64,000 nucleotides of DNA, taken from positions 868,001 to 932,000 of the forward strand of contig CAVWSF010000003.1 in the NCBI GenBank assembly GCA_963757605.1. The letters are read 5' to 3'. Of the stretch, positions 62,907 through 64,000 are shown one piece after another. A program made the translations under genes and the position numbers. The stretch is from JAICJC01 sp963757605 (GTDB taxonomy: Bacteria; Actinomycetota; Thermoleophilia; Gaiellales; JAICJC01). A model generated the notes under the pieces. That model saw only the letters and a program-made list of their open reading frames with translations, did no database searches and was not told the DNA's origin. Position 1 is the stretch's first letter; every line of letters begins with the position of its first letter.

Positions 62907-64000
62907 GTGACCGTCGAGAGCCGCCCGCTCGCCGCCCGCATCCTGGCGCCTGGGCGTGTCCACTACGGGTGGGCGATGGCGGGCGTCACGCTGCTCGTGC
63001 TGGTGATGAGCGCCGGCTTTCGGTCGACCGCCGGCGTCCTGATCGTCCCGCTCGAGCACGAGTTCGGCTGGAGCGCCGCGACCGTCTCGTCGGCCGTCTC
63101 GATCAACCTGATCATGTTCGGCCTGGGCGCCCCCTTCGCCGCGGCGCTGCACGAGCGCTTCGGCGTTCGCCGCGTGACGGTGACGGCGCTCCTCGTCGTC
63201 GCGGCGGCGTCGGCGGCGACCACGCTGATCTCGGCGCCGTGGGAGCTGCGCCTCCTCTGGGGGCTGGTCATCGGAACGGCGACGGGCGCCGTCTCGATCC
63301 CGCTCGCGGCAATCGTCGGCAACCGCTGGTTCATACGCCGGCGCGGGCTCGTCACCGGCATCATGACGTCGGCCAACGCCACCGGGCAGCTCATCTTCCT
63401 GCCGATCCTGGCGACGATCGTGACGACCGCGGGCTGGCGGTGGGCGTCGGCCACCGTCGCCGTGGTGGCGCTCCTCGTGGTCGTCCCGCTGGCGGCGCTC
63501 ATCATGCGCGACCACCCCGCCGACCTCGGCCTGGCGCCCTACGGCGGCGAGGAGATCGAGGCGCCCAGGGCGCCGACGGCAGGCCCGGTGCGCACCGCGC
63601 TCGGCGGCCTGCGCGAGGGCGCCCGGTCGGGGACGTTCTGGCTCCTCACCGGCTCGTTCTTCGTCTGCGGCGCGTCCACCAACGGCCTCGTGGGAACGCA
63701 TCTCATCCCGGCCGCCCACGACCACGGCATCTCCGAGGTCACCGCCGCGTCGTACCTGGCCGCGATCGGCGTCTTCGACATCATCGGGACGACGTTCTCG
63801 GGCTGGCTGACAGACCGCCACGACCCGCGGCTCCTGCTCTTCTGGTACTACGGCCTGCGCGGCCTCTCGCTGCTCGCGCTGCACTCGGTGCTGGGGTCGC
63901 CGAGCCTCGGCCTCGTGGCCTTCATCGTCTTCTACGGCCTCGACTGGGTGGCGACCGTGCCGCCGACGGTCGCGCTCACGGCCGACGCGTTCGGGCGCGA
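62907..64000 (+). CDS. MFS transporter, 3' end outside the window
   Basis: At least 364 residues, continuing past the window edge. GTG start with TAGGAT seven bases upstream. Membrane helices include VTLLVLVMSAGFRSTAGVLI, SINLIMFGLGAPFAAALHER and WGLVIGTATGAVSIPLAAIV. HYGWAMAG at the N-terminus, GNRWFIRRRGLVTGIMTSAN between helices 4 and 5, and FSGWLTDRHDPRLLL before helix 8 give the MFS pattern, close to the oxalate/formate antiporter-like branch. The divergent MarR gene probably controls it. The substrate is unknown. Confidence 0.85.
   Translation, partial: MTVESRPLAARILAPGRVHYGWAMAGVTLLVLVMSAGFRSTAGVLIVPLEHEFGWSAATVSSAVSINLIMFGLGAPFAAALHERFGVRRVTVTALLVVAAASAATTLISAPWELRLLWGLVIGTATGAVSIPLAAIVGNRWFIRRRGLVTGIMTSANATGQLIFLPILATIVTTAGWRWASATVAVVALLVVVPLAALIMRDHPADLGLAPYGGEEIEAPRAPTAGPVRTALGGLREGARSGTFWLLTGSFFVCGASTNGLVGTHLIPAAHDHGISEVTAASYLAAIGVFDIIGTTFSGWLTDRHDPRLLLFWYYGLRGLSLLALHSVLGSPSLGLVAFIVFYGLDWVATVPPTVALTADAFGR

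Noticed and set aside
1..64000. CRISPR arrays, rRNA, tRNA and insertion sequence transposases
   Set aside because: I looked for regularly spaced repeats, conserved RNA cores and transposase motifs and saw none, although a covariance-model search could find a diverged RNA.

Overview
The window looks like a chromosomal stretch of a high-GC, soil-type actinobacterium. Coding regions are strongly GC-rich with many GTG starts, genes are packed with 4-bp ATGA/GTGA overlaps, and many genes begin 6-8 bases after a TAnnnT box with no Shine-Dalgarno (apparent leaderless transcripts). A deep-branching actinomycete such as Thermoleophilia is my guess from gene content, not something the sequence proves. 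No rRNA, tRNA or CRISPR array was recognised.

Left part (1-13.8 kb): the 3' part of an AddA/RecB-type helicase-nuclease gene, then a defence-island-like block. This holds a SNF2-like helicase missing its 5' part, a small His/Cys protein, two DUF488 genes, a probable dual-OB protein and an intact 2018-residue DUF4011 helicase with a Vsr-like nuclease domain. This block has less extreme GC use than the rest. From 13.8 to 22.5 kb come a GcvT-like enzyme with an unrecognised 290-residue N-terminal domain, a SWIM zinc-finger protein, a lipoprotein, an orphan Phd antitoxin with a broken VapC, a stand-alone LanB-like protein coupled to a metal-dependent hydrolase of DUF6282 type, and a second GcvT-like enzyme.

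Middle part (22.6-37.4 kb): a catabolic region with SDR enzymes, a three-subunit molybdenum hydroxylase (FAD, 2Fe-2S and molybdopterin subunits), a polyamine-type ABC importer (binding protein, two permeases, ATPase), a CocE/NonD hydrolase, an IclR regulator, two further SDRs and an amidohydrolase. From 37.4 to 48.6 kb are a DUF2461 protein, an orphan phage-type tail sheath protein, a pentapeptide-repeat membrane protein, a GST, a copper amine oxidase, a PQQ-type beta-propeller lipoprotein, two facing gene fragments, a Gfo/Idh/MocA oxidoreductase, a LacI regulator and small genes.

Right part (49-64 kb): a large adenylate cyclase/AAA/TPR signalling protein, an MBOAT/SGNH pair for polymer acylation, a VIT1-like transporter, a flavin amine oxidase, a secreted VWA/TadE-like protein, a DUF1028-RidA-HpaB operon facing an IclR-VOC operon, a MarR regulator, and an MFS transporter cut by the window end.

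At least 11 loci carry about 19 single-base reading-frame breaks, clustered at 2.2-6.7, 18.4, 35-37 and 39.8-46.2 kb. Because otherwise conserved metabolic genes are hit, many may be assembly indels rather than true gene death. Disrupted genes are annotated with the break position so either reading can be tested.
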